This document shows, piece by piece, positions 42,805 to 52,362 of a stretch of 64,000 nucleotides of DNA. The notes under the pieces are model-generated. The model ran no database searches and was not told the DNA's origin. It was given only the letters and a program-made list of their open reading frames with translations. The DNA is from an uncultured Bacillota bacterium (GTDB lineage: Bacteria > Bacillota > Clostridia > Lachnospirales > Lachnospiraceae): positions 42,185 to 106,184 of the forward strand of contig CATWQE010000003.1 in the NCBI GenBank assembly GCA_958352855.1. Direction: 5' to 3'. Every line of letters begins with the position of its first letter. Position 1 is the stretch's first letter. Made by a program: the position numbers and the translations under genes.

Positions 42805-43836
42805 CTACTGATATTTTTTCAGTGAAACTTCAATCAGTTTTTCACAAAGCTGTGGATAATTCATCCCAATTACACTGGCTTCCTGTGGAATCAGGCTGGT
42901 AGGTGTCATGCCAGGCAAGGTGTTGGCTTCCAGGCAGTACATACTTCCATCCTCTTCCATAAGAAAATCCAGTCTTGCATATGCCTGAAGATTTAAGGCT
43001 TCATAGCCTTTTTCTGCATACATCTGCATTTCTTTGGTAAGAGAAGCAGACAAATCTGCCGGACAGGTTTCCACGCAGGAACCTGCTGAATATTTATTCT
43101 TGTAATCATAAAAACCTTCTAATGGAGCAATCTCAATCACCGGATATGCTTTTCCGTCTACAACTGCTACAGAAAACTCTCTTCCTGTAATAAACTGCTC
43201 TACCACCACCTGATTTTCGTAAGAAAACGCCTCCATAAGAGCTGCCCCGTATTCCTGCTGGTTGCGGGCAATGCATACCCCAACACTGGAACCGCCGCAG
43301 CAAGGTTTTACAATAACGGGAAAGTCCATGCCATAATCGGATAAATAGCTGCTGCACTCTCCTTTTTCCAGGGTCATTCCCTTTGGTGTTGGAACACCTT
43401 TAGCTTCAAATACCATTTTGGTAATCCCTTTGTCCATAGCCATTCCGCTGCTTAAAGGCCCGCAGCCTGTGTATTTAATTCCCATTAAATCCAGCACAGA
43501 CTGTACCTTTCCATCTTCTCCATTAGCTCCATGGAGAGCCAGAAAGACAATGTCTGCTTTCTGACAGATTTCTAATACGTGAGGACCAAAAAATTCTTTT
43601 CTGGTTTTCATAACTTCTTCAAGGCTGCTGCTCTGCTTTCTCATCCAGGCTGCTGCCTGCTCTGTATCATATTTATCTGAAAAAAGTTCTCCCTCCATGG
43701 ACTCTTTTCCAAAATAAGCGTCTACTAAAATTGCCTTATGATTTCTTTCTCTTAATGCCTGGCAAACTCCCTGACCTGATGAAATGGAAACCTCTCTTTC
43801 TGTGCTGTTTCCTCCTGCCAAAACTACTATATTCAT
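42805..43836 (-). CDS. ddl: D-alanine--D-alanine ligase
   Basis: The 343-residue ATP-grasp enzyme joins two D-alanines. Visible signatures: LAGGNSTEREVSISSG at the N-terminus, HGANGEDGKVQSVLDLMGIKYTG (about 99-121), KPCCGGSSVGV and LEANTLPGMTPTSLIP near the C-terminus. It stands 31 bases before murF. Confidence 0.97.
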   Translation of the reverse strand: MNIVVLAGGNSTEREVSISSGQGVCQALRERNHKAILVDAYFGKESMEGELFSDKYDTEQAAAWMRKQSSSLEEVMKTRKEFFGPHVLEICQKADIVFLALHGANGEDGKVQSVLDLMGIKYTGCGPLSSGMAMDKGITKMVFEAKGVPTPKGMTLEKGECSSYLSDYGMDFPVIVKPCCGGSSVGVCIARNQQEYGAALMEAFSYENQVVVEQFITGREFSVAVVDGKAYPVIEIAPLEGFYDYKNKYSAGSCVETCPADLSASLTKEMQMYAEKGYEALNLQAYARLDFLMEEDGSMYCLEANTLPGMTPTSLIPQEASVIGMNYPQLCEKLIEVSLKKYQ

Positions 43837-43863
43837 GTCATTCTCCTTTTCAAAGGTTTTCTT

Positions 43864-45270
43864 TTAGTTGTATACCACAACCGGCACACCTTTTTCTATA
43901 TTGTTATAAATTTTCTCTGCATTCTCATAAGGCGTATTCACACAGCCATGAGAGCCGTCATTAATATAAATAGAACCGCCAAAGCTGTTTCTCCAGGTGG
44001 CGTCATGAATGCCTGTGTTAGCATAAAACGGCATCCAGTAGTTTACGTGGGAATTATATCCCTCTCCAACCAAAGTAGCGTCTCTTTCTTTATACATAAT
44101 GGCATAAACGCCTGTGTGAGTATCCCAGCCTTTATTATGGTTTCCTGTTACAATATCCGTAGATACCAGCAGCTGTCCGTCCTTGAAGAACCACATATGC
44201 TGTTTGGAAAGGCTGATTTCCACATAAGTATCTCCGATTTCATCCTTTTCCCTGCGGTATGCAGTGTATGTATATTCCGGTGTAATGGTTTGGGACTGTC
44301 CGCTTTTAATTGCATCCAGAATCTTGGTGGTGGTATCATTTGGCGCAATGACCCATCCGTAATCACCGCCGGAAACTGTAATATTTTGTCCATCTGCTGT
44401 AGTAAATGCTCTGGATGTCCCAAAGGTATCATATTCATACTTTAATTCCTGTACATAAGCCTTCGCTTTTTCATGGCTCAGGTCAATATTCCCTTCTTCA
44501 TTGACAATAAGCCAATCTTTCATAACTTCTTTATCCACGATTTCCTGCCTGTCCGCAAAATCAATGGTAACTGTTACGTTTAAAAATGCATTTCCCTGGT
44601 CGCGCTGCTTCACCAGATTTTCATCTGTACTTACAACCTCAGGGCTGGTGTAGCATCCTGCTTCCTCCAGATTCACCTTGGATGCTCCTTTTGCTATGGC
44701 ATCCTTTACCACAGTTGTGACTTTTTCTTTATCCAGTTCTGTTCCCATGGTTTCCGGGATAATTTCATATCCATTTTCTGTGACCTCTAAATGGGCATTG
44801 GCAGGCTTCACCATATTTTCTTCCTGAACTGCTGTTAACTGGTCCACTGCCGCATTTACCGCTGCTTCATCATAGGTTGTGGTTGCAGACATGGTATAAT
44901 CTTTGGCATGAGCAAAAGAAAGGAACCAGGTAAACGGATTCTGCTGTTTCTTTAATTCCTTAATCTTTCCATCATCCACATACTCCATACCAATCTTTGC
45001 CGCACTGATGGTCTCTGTCTTGTCCTCCCGCTCCTGAATCACCAGTTCATAGGAAGCAATCTGGCTCTTAATGTTCTTTTCCACTTCCTTCACTGTCTTG
45101 CCAGCGCAGTCAAATCCGTTAATCTTAGAGCCGGAATAAAAGTGTTTGGAATAGTAAAACACGCCTCCGGCATATACCAGCGCCAGAATCAGCACGTATG
45201 CAACTAAAACTCCCAGAACAATTTTCTTCGCTTTCTTGTTTTTTCCCTTCTTAGATTTCTTTTTTGCCAT
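43864..45270 (-). CDS. L,D-transpeptidase (YkuD) with PG-binding domains
   Basis: The start at 45270 has AAGGGGA at seven bases; the ATG two codons earlier is too close to it. The 468-residue membrane-anchored enzyme has a very basic N-terminus, one membrane segment (about 19-38), PG_binding_4-type domains (about 60-300) and a C-terminal YkuD domain with the catalytic HGCVN motif (SHGCVNTPYENA). It forms 3-3 cross-links or attaches proteins in peptidoglycan. It is the first gene of the cell-wall operon. Confidence 0.94.
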   Translation of the reverse strand: MAKKKSKKGKNKKAKKIVLGVLVAYVLILALVYAGGVFYYSKHFYSGSKINGFDCAGKTVKEVEKNIKSQIASYELVIQEREDKTETISAAKIGMEYVDDGKIKELKKQQNPFTWFLSFAHAKDYTMSATTTYDEAAVNAAVDQLTAVQEENMVKPANAHLEVTENGYEIIPETMGTELDKEKVTTVVKDAIAKGASKVNLEEAGCYTSPEVVSTDENLVKQRDQGNAFLNVTVTIDFADRQEIVDKEVMKDWLIVNEEGNIDLSHEKAKAYVQELKYEYDTFGTSRAFTTADGQNITVSGGDYGWVIAPNDTTTKILDAIKSGQSQTITPEYTYTAYRREKDEIGDTYVEISLSKQHMWFFKDGQLLVSTDIVTGNHNKGWDTHTGVYAIMYKERDATLVGEGYNSHVNYWMPFYANTGIHDATWRNSFGGSIYINDGSHGCVNTPYENAEKIYNNIEKGVPVVVYN

Positions 45271-45359
45271 ATACATTTCCCCTTATTGCTTTGTGTTAAT
45301 ATGTTACCTGGCTGTGAGTTATCCCACAACGTGTGATTATTGTACCACACTTTTTTCCA

Positions 45360-45397
45360 TAAAGAAAGAGACTGCTGCACTTCGTACCACAGTCTCT
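45360..45397 (-). terminator. Terminator after the aminotransferase gene
   Basis: On the minus strand AGAGACTG pairs with CAGTCTCT and is followed by TTCTTTATG. It separates the aminotransferase from the cell-wall operon. Confidence 0.7.
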
Positions 45398-45426
45398 CTC
45401 TCAGTATAAATCGCTGCTTTTCTTCT

Positions 45427-46713
45427 TTAGTTTTCCTGTAACAGCTTTTCAATGCTTACCAGCTTCACACTCAGCACAAAAATCTCTGTTGCTGTCTTTA
45501 ATTCCTCTACAGTTGGGAAGCTTGGCGCAATACGGATATTACTGTCGTGTGGGTCAATACCATATGGGTAAGTAGCGCCGGCTTCTGTCATTTTTACCCC
45601 TGCCTGGGCTGCCTTTGCCACGATTTTCTTTGCACATCCATCCAGCGCGTCAAAGGAAATAAAGTAACCTCCATTTGGTTTTGTCCAGGTACCGATTTCT
45701 GCGCCACCCAGTTCTTTTTCCAGAGTATCTTCCACCATTTCAAATTTGGGGCGGAGGATATCTGCATGTTTCTTCATATGCTTGTGCATGCCCACAATGC
45801 CGCCGAAAAAGCGCACATGACGAAGCTGATTAATTTTGTCATGACCAATGGTCTGTACTGCCATGTGTTTTCTCACATCATCCAGGTTTCTGGTGGAGGC
45901 TGCAACCGCTGCAATACCGGAACCTGGGAAGCTCACTTTGGAAGTAGACACAAATTTATAAGCAAGGTCTGGGTTTCCTGCTTTTTCACATTCATCCAGA
46001 ATTTCAAGGAGAAAATCCTGCTTATCATCATAGAGGTGATGAATACAATAAGCGTTATCCCAATAAATACGGAAGTCCTCTGCCGCTGGTTTTAATCTTG
46101 CAAACCGTTTTACTGTTTCTGCGGAATAGGTAATACCCTGTGGGTTAGAATATTTCGGCACACACCAGATTCCCTTAATAGCCGGGTCAGAGCTCACCAG
46201 CTCCTCCACCATATCCATATCCGGTCCCTCTGAAGTCATGGGAACATTAATCATTTCAATTCCAAAATACTCTGTAATTCTAAAATGTCTGTCATATCCC
46301 GGAACAGGACACAGGAATTTTACCTTATCCAGCTTGCACCATGGAGTGCTTCCACATACACCATGAGTCATAGAACGGGATATTGTATCAAACATGACAT
46401 TTAAACTGGAATTTCCAAAAATCACAATATTATCCGGAGTTACCTCTGTCATTTCTCCTAACAGGCGTCTTGCTTCCGGAATACCATCCAGAAGGCCATA
46501 ATTACGGCAGTCAACTCCTGCTTCACTTTTTAATTTATCTGTACTTTTCAATTCTTCCAGCATATCCATAGCCAGCTCTAACTGCTGTTTAGATGGTTTT
46601 CCTCTGGACATATCCAGATTTAATCCTTTTGCTTTTACTTCTTCAAACTGTTGTTCTAAATCGGCTTTCATGGCCTGTAACTGTTCTTTGCTGAGTTCTC
46701 TGTACGGTGTCAT
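45427..46713 (-). CDS. Type 1c (atypical) aspartate aminotransferase
   Basis: The 428-residue PLP enzyme has the Asp_aminotransf (PF12897-type) layout: LNLDMSRGKPSKQQLELA near the N-terminus, NSSLNVMFDTI (about 101-111), CVPKYSNPQGITYS and the PLP Lys in STSKVSFPG. This group transfers amino groups between aspartate/glutamate and their keto acids. It is monocistronic, with a strong promoter (46748-46777) and a terminator. Confidence 0.92.
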   Translation of the reverse strand: MTPYRELSKEQLQAMKADLEQQFEEVKAKGLNLDMSRGKPSKQQLELAMDMLEELKSTDKLKSEAGVDCRNYGLLDGIPEARRLLGEMTEVTPDNIVIFGNSSLNVMFDTISRSMTHGVCGSTPWCKLDKVKFLCPVPGYDRHFRITEYFGIEMINVPMTSEGPDMDMVEELVSSDPAIKGIWCVPKYSNPQGITYSAETVKRFARLKPAAEDFRIYWDNAYCIHHLYDDKQDFLLEILDECEKAGNPDLAYKFVSTSKVSFPGSGIAAVAASTRNLDDVRKHMAVQTIGHDKINQLRHVRFFGGIVGMHKHMKKHADILRPKFEMVEDTLEKELGGAEIGTWTKPNGGYFISFDALDGCAKKIVAKAAQAGVKMTEAGATYPYGIDPHDSNIRIAPSFPTVEELKTATEIFVLSVKLVSIEKLLQEN

Positions 46714-46747
46714 GGCTTTCCTCCTGGTTTTTTATTCGTTGCAATCT

Positions 46748-46777
46748 ATTGTATTCCAAGATATGATTTTGTGTCAA
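46748..46777 (-). promoter_or_regulatory. Sigma-A promoter of the aminotransferase gene
   Basis: On the minus strand a perfect TTGACA, an 18-base spacer and TACAAT lie 35 bases before the start codon, with AGGAGGAAAG as ribosome site. Confidence 0.75.
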
Positions 46778-46853
46778 GTATTTCCTGCATTTTCTTGTTA
46801 TAAATATCCTTTTCTTATTTTGATATGCAACTTTCCCCTTTCCTTCTTGCATT

Positions 46854-49439
46854 TTACTGTTTTTTCCTTGTTCCAAAAATTCTTCGTGGTATCAGCAAAA
46901 GTTCATGCATAAGAAGCGGTACTGCTGAAATACAAAGCAACAGTTTCCATTCCTCAAAGGTAAGCCGCGCTGTATGGAAAAGTGATACAAAATAAGGCAT
47001 CTCTGTTACCATAATCTGAAGCCCAAGCCCAAGGCAGAATGCCAGAATCATTAGCGGATTTTCCAGATGGTTCATTCTCAAAACAGAGCGGTCCTGGTCC
47101 CGCATACCTATGGCATGAAAAAGCTGGGAAACCCCAAGGACAGTAAACGCATAGGTCTGCCCGCCAAGATAAAAAGCGTAGAGAGTAAGCCCTGCAATCA
47201 AAATCCCGTAAAAGACGGTAAACATACATCCACCATGGGCAAACAATCCTTCTTTTGGCTCTCTTGGCATCTTTTTCATTAACATTTCTGTGTTATTTTT
47301 ATCCACCCCCAAAGCCAGAGCCGGAAGGGAATCTGTAATCAGATTTACCCACAGAATATGACTGGCTTTCAGAGGAGATGGCAGACCTAAAAGCACTGCC
47401 AGAAACATGGTAATCATCTCTCCAAAGTTCGAAGAAAGCAGGAAAAGAATGGATTTTTTGATATTTACATAAATACTCCTGCCCTCTGCCATGGCTTTTT
47501 CTATGGTCGAAAAATCATCATCTGTGAGAATCATATCGGCTGCATTTTTTGCCACGTCTGTTCCGTTTCTTCCCATGGCAATTCCAATATCCGCCGCCTG
47601 AAGAGAAGGCGCGTCATTTACACCGTCTCCGGTCATAGCCACAATTTTTCCATTGGCCTTGAATCTTTGGACAATACGCACCTTATGAGCAGGTGTTACC
47701 CTGGCAAAAACCCGAATATTCTTCATACGCCTGGCAAAAGCTGTATCGCTGATTTCCTCCAGCTCCCTGCCTGTCATACATTGTTCTATAGAATCTGCAA
47801 TCCCGATCTTCCTGGCAACTGCAAAGGCAGTATCCTTATAATCTCCGGTAATCATGACCACCTGAACACCTGCTTTTTTCAAGGTTTTTACAGACTGCGC
47901 CACCTTTTTCTTAGGCGGGTCAATCATCCCTGCCATTCCTGCAAAAACCAGATGGTTGGTCAGTTCCTCTTCTGAGTGTCCGGTAACCCGCTGGCGATAT
48001 GCAAGGGCCAGCACCCGAAGTCCGTCCCTTGCCATAGCTTCCATTGCCATGCGAATTTTCATTTTGGCAGCCTGGGTCATGGGTTCTGTGTGGTCTTTTC
48101 TCTGCACATAAGTACAGCGTTCCAAAATATAATCACAGGCGCCTTTTACATAGACTGTCTCATGTCCGCTGTCTTTATGTACAGTTGCCATATATTTTTT
48201 TTCAGATTCAAAGGGAATTTCCATGACTCTTGGATATTGCCTCATCAACTGTTCCTTGTCATATCCCAGCTCTTTTCCCATATGAAGGAGAGCAAGCTCT
48301 GTGGCATCTCCGATTTCCTGTTTTCCCAAAACACTGTTATTACACAAAAGGAACCCCTGTGCCAGCCTTGGACACTCCCTTTTTCTTACCTTGGAAACCG
48401 GCAGTATGGTGTCATTTCCATAAAGCTGGGTTACCTTCATTTTATTTTCTGTAAGAGTCCCTGTTTTATCGGAACAGACAACGCCAACGCATCCCAGTGT
48501 TTCTACTGCTGGTAATTTGCGGATAATGGTGTTTACCTTTACCATTCTGGCAACACCAAGGGCTAACACAATGGTCACCACTGCCGGAAGTCCCTCTGGA
48601 ATGGCTGCCACTGCCAGAGAGATTGCCAGAAGAAGCATCTGCAGAAGATTCCGGTGTTGGAAAAGCCCCAAAAGGAATAACGATATACACAATACAACTG
48701 CAGCTACACTCAGCAATTTTCCCAGGTCTCCCAGGCGTTTCTGAAGAGGCGTTAATTCTCCCTGGTGCTCTCCCATCATATCTGCAATTTTCCCAAGCTC
48801 TGTGTCCATTCCGGTAGCTGTAACCACTCCTTCTGCACTGCCCTTCATAATTTCCGTAGACATATATGCCATATTTTTCTTTTCTGCCATGGGCAGTCCG
48901 GCTTCCAGTGGTTTTGCACTCTTGGCTACTGGCAGAGATTCTCCTGTGAGGGCGGATTCATTGACAGAAAGCCCCTGAACCTGAAGCAGCCGCAAATCTG
49001 CCGGAACCTGATTTCCGGCTTTTAATTTCACAATATCTCCCTTTACCAGTTGGTCTGCCGGAATTTTCTCATAAGCCCCATTTCGTTTTACAATGGCTGT
49101 GGGAGCTGTCATATGCTTTAAGGCTTCCATGGCTTTCTTAGCCTTCCCCTCCTGTATCACCCCAACGGTGGTATTTAAGGTAATGACAGCCAGAATAATT
49201 GCTGTATCGCTAAATTCACGAAGCAAAATAGAAATAGAAGCAGCCAGGAACAGTATGAAAATCATTGGATCATTTAACTGTTCCTGAATCATATCCCAAA
49301 CAGTATGTTCTTTTGTTTTCTTCAAGGTATTTGTGCCATCCTGTTTCAGCCGCTCCCCGGCCTGTGCATCTGATAAACCATTTTTCTCATTTGTACCTAA
49401 AGCATCACATACTTCCTGCTGCGTTAATGTTTCATACAT
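46854..49439 (-). CDS. Ca2+-transporting P-type ATPase (type IIA)
   Basis: The 861-residue pump has ten predicted membrane segments, the actuator TGES motif (165-168), the phosphorylation site D324 in SDKTGTLT and TGDGVNDAP in the P domain. Ca2+-site residues of the SERCA type are visible: PEGL (281-284) in M4, the Glu of SNFGEM in M5 and N/D of NLITDSLPALALGVD in M6. It should export Ca2+ from the cytoplasm. GGGGAGGG precedes the ATG. Confidence 0.94.
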   Translation of the reverse strand: MYETLTQQEVCDALGTNEKNGLSDAQAGERLKQDGTNTLKKTKEHTVWDMIQEQLNDPMIFILFLAASISILLREFSDTAIILAVITLNTTVGVIQEGKAKKAMEALKHMTAPTAIVKRNGAYEKIPADQLVKGDIVKLKAGNQVPADLRLLQVQGLSVNESALTGESLPVAKSAKPLEAGLPMAEKKNMAYMSTEIMKGSAEGVVTATGMDTELGKIADMMGEHQGELTPLQKRLGDLGKLLSVAAVVLCISLFLLGLFQHRNLLQMLLLAISLAVAAIPEGLPAVVTIVLALGVARMVKVNTIIRKLPAVETLGCVGVVCSDKTGTLTENKMKVTQLYGNDTILPVSKVRKRECPRLAQGFLLCNNSVLGKQEIGDATELALLHMGKELGYDKEQLMRQYPRVMEIPFESEKKYMATVHKDSGHETVYVKGACDYILERCTYVQRKDHTEPMTQAAKMKIRMAMEAMARDGLRVLALAYRQRVTGHSEEELTNHLVFAGMAGMIDPPKKKVAQSVKTLKKAGVQVVMITGDYKDTAFAVARKIGIADSIEQCMTGRELEEISDTAFARRMKNIRVFARVTPAHKVRIVQRFKANGKIVAMTGDGVNDAPSLQAADIGIAMGRNGTDVAKNAADMILTDDDFSTIEKAMAEGRSIYVNIKKSILFLLSSNFGEMITMFLAVLLGLPSPLKASHILWVNLITDSLPALALGVDKNNTEMLMKKMPREPKEGLFAHGGCMFTVFYGILIAGLTLYAFYLGGQTYAFTVLGVSQLFHAIGMRDQDRSVLRMNHLENPLMILAFCLGLGLQIMVTEMPYFVSLFHTARLTFEEWKLLLCISAVPLLMHELLLIPRRIFGTRKKQ

Positions 49440-49510
49440 GACATTCCCTCCCCGCAGCTACAGATAATAAACAGCTCATCTGATACGCTCTACCCAAGTG
49501 TATGCACGTA

Positions 49511-50245
49511 CTATGCAAAAAAGAATTCTTTGCAATACTCCTTCAGCAGTTTTCTTCCCACCTCCATACCTGGAAATACAAAATCTTCCAGTTGTCTCAC
49601 AGGCATAATCCCAAGCAGAGAGTTTGTCACAAACATTTCATCAAAAGTCTCCACCATTTCCGGACGCAAAATCTGCTCCTGTATTTCATAAGTTTCATAC
49701 AAATACTGCCGCAAAATCCCCGGAAGCATACCGCACCCAAGGGGCGGCGCCAGAAGCTTCCCTTTTTGCACAAAGAAAACATTGGTGGTTGCTCCCTCTG
49801 CGATTTCTCCTTTTGTATTTAGGAAAACCGGCTCCTGAATTCCCGCTTCTTTTGCTTTTCTCTTTTCCCAAATACAGTCTCCATAATTAAGGGTTTTATG
49901 ATAAGTAAAGGGTGATGTTTCATTTCTGCGTGTCTTTGCATACGCTGCGGTAAACCCCTTCTCATAATCTGCCTTTCGATATGTATTTTCCCTGGTTGTT
50001 ACCATTAAATTTTTCTGAGAGACTGTGATTTTCATCACTTTTCTTCCGGTCTGCATTTCAGGTTTTTCAAGAGCCTTCCCTACCTCCTCTTCAAGCTGCT
50101 CTTTACAAAGGGAGAGTCCCAGAAATGCCGCTGCCTGATAAAGTCTTACGTAATGTTTCTCAAGGAGTACTGGAGTTCCATTCTCCACAGCAATGGTTTC
50201 AAATGCTCCCAGTCCAAAAAAATATCCGTCATCTTCCTGAATCAT
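49511..50245 (-). CDS. pabC: Aminodeoxychorismate lyase
   Basis: The 244-residue class IV aminotransferase-fold enzyme releases pyruvate from aminodeoxychorismate to give p-aminobenzoate. The PLP Lys is in YHKTLNYGD and the GEIAEGATTNVFFV segment is typical. Its start abuts the pabB stop. D-amino-acid and branched-chain aminotransferases share the fold, but the operon context fixes PabC. Confidence 0.93.
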   Translation of the reverse strand: MIQEDDGYFFGLGAFETIAVENGTPVLLEKHYVRLYQAAAFLGLSLCKEQLEEEVGKALEKPEMQTGRKVMKITVSQKNLMVTTRENTYRKADYEKGFTAAYAKTRRNETSPFTYHKTLNYGDCIWEKRKAKEAGIQEPVFLNTKGEIAEGATTNVFFVQKGKLLAPPLGCGMLPGILRQYLYETYEIQEQILRPEMVETFDEMFVTNSLLGIMPVRQLEDFVFPGMEVGRKLLKEYCKEFFFA

Positions 50246-51604
50246 CTATTCTTCCTCCCAAAGTGCTTCCAGAACTGCCCTGGCTTTTTGCAGGGTTTCC
50301 TCATATTCAAATTCCAAATCTGATTCACAGGTAATGCCCCCTCCAACGCCAAGATAATAGGCGCCATCTTGGTGTACTGCCGTCCGAATCACAATATTAA
50401 AGTCACAATTTCCGTCAAAGGAAAAATACCCCATAGAGCCTGTGTACAAATTCCGCCTGTCATGCTCCAACTCATCAATAATCTCCATGGCCCGTATCTT
50501 AGGCGCTCCGGTAATAGACCCTCCCGGAAATGCTGCAGGTATCAAGTCTACCGCGCTAAGTCCCTGACGCAGTTTCCCTACAATGGTAGTAACCAGATGA
50601 AAAACGGTAGCATAAGTCTCTACTGCAAAATGTTCTGTAACACGTACACTTCCCGGTTCACAGACATGGTTCAGGTCATTTCTCTCCAAATCCACAATCA
50701 TCAACAGCTCACTGCGATCCTTTGAGGAGTTTCTAAGCTCTTCCTTCAGGCGGACATCTTCCTCTTCGCTCTCTCCTCTTTTCCTGGTTCCCTTAATGGG
50801 CCTGGTCTCAATGTTTCCATCCTTTACCTGCATAAACCGCTCAGGAGAAGCGCTTACAATCTGAAAATCTCCACACTGGAAAAATCCGCCAAAAGGCGCC
50901 GGATTATAAGTTCTTAAATAGCGGTATACTTCATAGGGTTCTTTTTTACTGTTTATCATAAGCTGCTGCGTCATATTCGCAATGTAAATATCCCCTTCTA
51001 CAATATAAGAAATCATCTGATCAATGGCCTGTTTATAATCTTCCTTGGAAAAATTAGGAATAAAAGAAGCCAGATTTCCATGTTTATCCGGTTTCTCTGC
51101 TGTTCTGCTGCTTCTGATTTCCTCCTCCAGACGCTGCATACCCCTGTCTGCATCCTCTGTTTCTCCTCTTGCTGTAAGGTACAGCACCTTCTCCAATTTG
51201 TCTTCTATAATAAAAAAATCATAAAACACAAACAGAGCCTCCGGCATGTTTAATTTTTTCCCATGGCGGCTCTCTATCTTTTCAAATTTTCTCCCGTAAT
51301 CATAAGAAAAATATCCCACAGCTCCGGAAATCAAAGGCAAAGATGTGGGATTTTCCTCTTTGTATTGATTCAGATATTCCTTTAACGCTGCCTCTAAGGT
51401 TCCCTGCCTTTGTACTCCGTTTTCAAAAAAAGTACCGTCCTCTTCTTTTAAAATCAAATACGGTTTCAAACCAATCAAAGAATACCGTCCCAGTTGGTTT
51501 TCCAAAGAAGAGTCCAGAAAAACCGCCATGGGCTCATTTTTGTAGCCTTCAAAAATATCCTCTGCTTTTCTATAAAAGTCCAGTTTATTTACTTTGGTTT
51601 TCAT
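50246..51604 (-). CDS. pabB: Aminodeoxychorismate synthase component I
   Basis: The 452-residue chorismate-binding enzyme aminates chorismate using ammonia from PabA. PIKGTRKRGESEEED carries the PIKGT Lys characteristic of PabB; anthranilate synthase has PIAGT instead. GGSITGAPKIRAMEII and GSMGYFSFDG are also present. It overlaps pabA by 20 bases. Confidence 0.95.
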   Translation of the reverse strand: MKTKVNKLDFYRKAEDIFEGYKNEPMAVFLDSSLENQLGRYSLIGLKPYLILKEEDGTFFENGVQRQGTLEAALKEYLNQYKEENPTSLPLISGAVGYFSYDYGRKFEKIESRHGKKLNMPEALFVFYDFFIIEDKLEKVLYLTARGETEDADRGMQRLEEEIRSSRTAEKPDKHGNLASFIPNFSKEDYKQAIDQMISYIVEGDIYIANMTQQLMINSKKEPYEVYRYLRTYNPAPFGGFFQCGDFQIVSASPERFMQVKDGNIETRPIKGTRKRGESEEEDVRLKEELRNSSKDRSELLMIVDLERNDLNHVCEPGSVRVTEHFAVETYATVFHLVTTIVGKLRQGLSAVDLIPAAFPGGSITGAPKIRAMEIIDELEHDRRNLYTGSMGYFSFDGNCDFNIVIRTAVHQDGAYYLGVGGGITCESDLEFEYEETLQKARAVLEALWEEE

Positions 51605-52199
51605 GTCTGTTCCACCATTCCTTACTTATTTTTACAAAATTCTCCAGCAATTCATGTCCATACTGGGTAAGCACAGCCTCTGGATGAAACTGTACGCCAT
51701 AGATTGGAAATTCTCTATGATGAATGCCCATAATTACCCCGTCCTCTGTGCGGGCATCCACTTGAAGAACCTCTGGGACATTTTCATTTCCTACAACCAG
51801 CGAATGATATCTGGTTACTTCATAGGCAGTTGGCAGCCCTTCAAAAAGCCCCTTCCCATTGGTAACAATCTTCGTAACTTTTCCATGCATGGGCTGCTCC
51901 CCTTTATGAATCTCTGCTCCAAATACATGTCCTATAATCTGATGTCCCAGACATATCCCCAAAACAGGGACTTTTCCAGCCAGCTTTTCCACAATCTCCC
52001 TGCAGTTTCCACAGTCCTTGGGACTTTTGGGACCAGGAGAAATCACTACACCTTCCAAATTTCCAGCTTCCAACATCCCTTCTATCTCTTTTACTGAAAT
52101 CTTATCATTTCGCACTAATTCCACCTGTTCTCCACATTCCTGCAAATAGCAGGCAAGGTTATACACAAAAGAATCATAATTATCAACCATTAAGTACAT
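51585..52199 (-). CDS. pabA: Aminodeoxychorismate synthase component II (glutamine amidotransferase)
   Basis: The 204-residue class I glutaminase has the oxyanion loop SPGPKSP, the nucleophile Cys in GICLGHQ and the catalytic HPEA near the C-terminus. It feeds ammonia to PabB. TrpG is nearly identical in form, but the PabB/PabC neighbours support PabA. AAAAGGAG precedes the ATG. Its leader holds a strong hairpin. Confidence 0.95.
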   Translation of the reverse strand: MYLMVDNYDSFVYNLACYLQECGEQVELVRNDKISVKEIEGMLEAGNLEGVVISPGPKSPKDCGNCREIVEKLAGKVPVLGICLGHQIIGHVFGAEIHKGEQPMHGKVTKIVTNGKGLFEGLPTAYEVTRYHSLVVGNENVPEVLQVDARTEDGVIMGIHHREFPIYGVQFHPEAVLTQYGHELLENFVKISKEWWNRHENQSK

Positions 52200-52236
52200 A
52201 CTGTTCTCCTTTTACCGGCATCCCTGTATGAAACAA

Positions 52237-52289
52237 AAGACTGCCAAAAAAGGCTCTTCTACATTGTAAGAACCTTTTTTGGCAGTCTT
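52237..52289 (-). terminator. Terminator-like hairpin in the pabA leader
   Basis: On the minus strand AAGACTGCCAAAAAAGG pairs perfectly (17 bp) with CCTTTTTTGGCAGTCTT and is followed by TTGTTTC. It lies between the AAA-ATPase gene and pabA, 38 bases before the pabA start. A second hairpin (AATATC..GATATT, 52293-52314) precedes it. It could terminate the upstream gene or attenuate pab transcription. Confidence 0.7.
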
Positions 52290-52325
52290 CCGAATATCGG
52301 GCACACCTGATATTTTTGTTGTCTC

Positions 52326-52355
52326 ATTGTACCATAGGTGTGTACTGACTGTCTA
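52326..52355 (-). promoter_or_regulatory. Promoter upstream of the pab leader
   Basis: On the minus strand TAGACA, an 18-base spacer and TACAAT would start a leader of about 120 bases that contains both hairpins before pabA. Confidence 0.55.
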
Positions 52356-52362
52356 TTTCTTT

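Noticed and set aside
51585..52199. Anthranilate synthase (TrpG/TrpE) reading of the pabA-pabB pair
   Set aside because: PabB has PIKGT rather than PIAGT, and the third gene is an aminodeoxychorismate lyase; no trp genes are adjacent.
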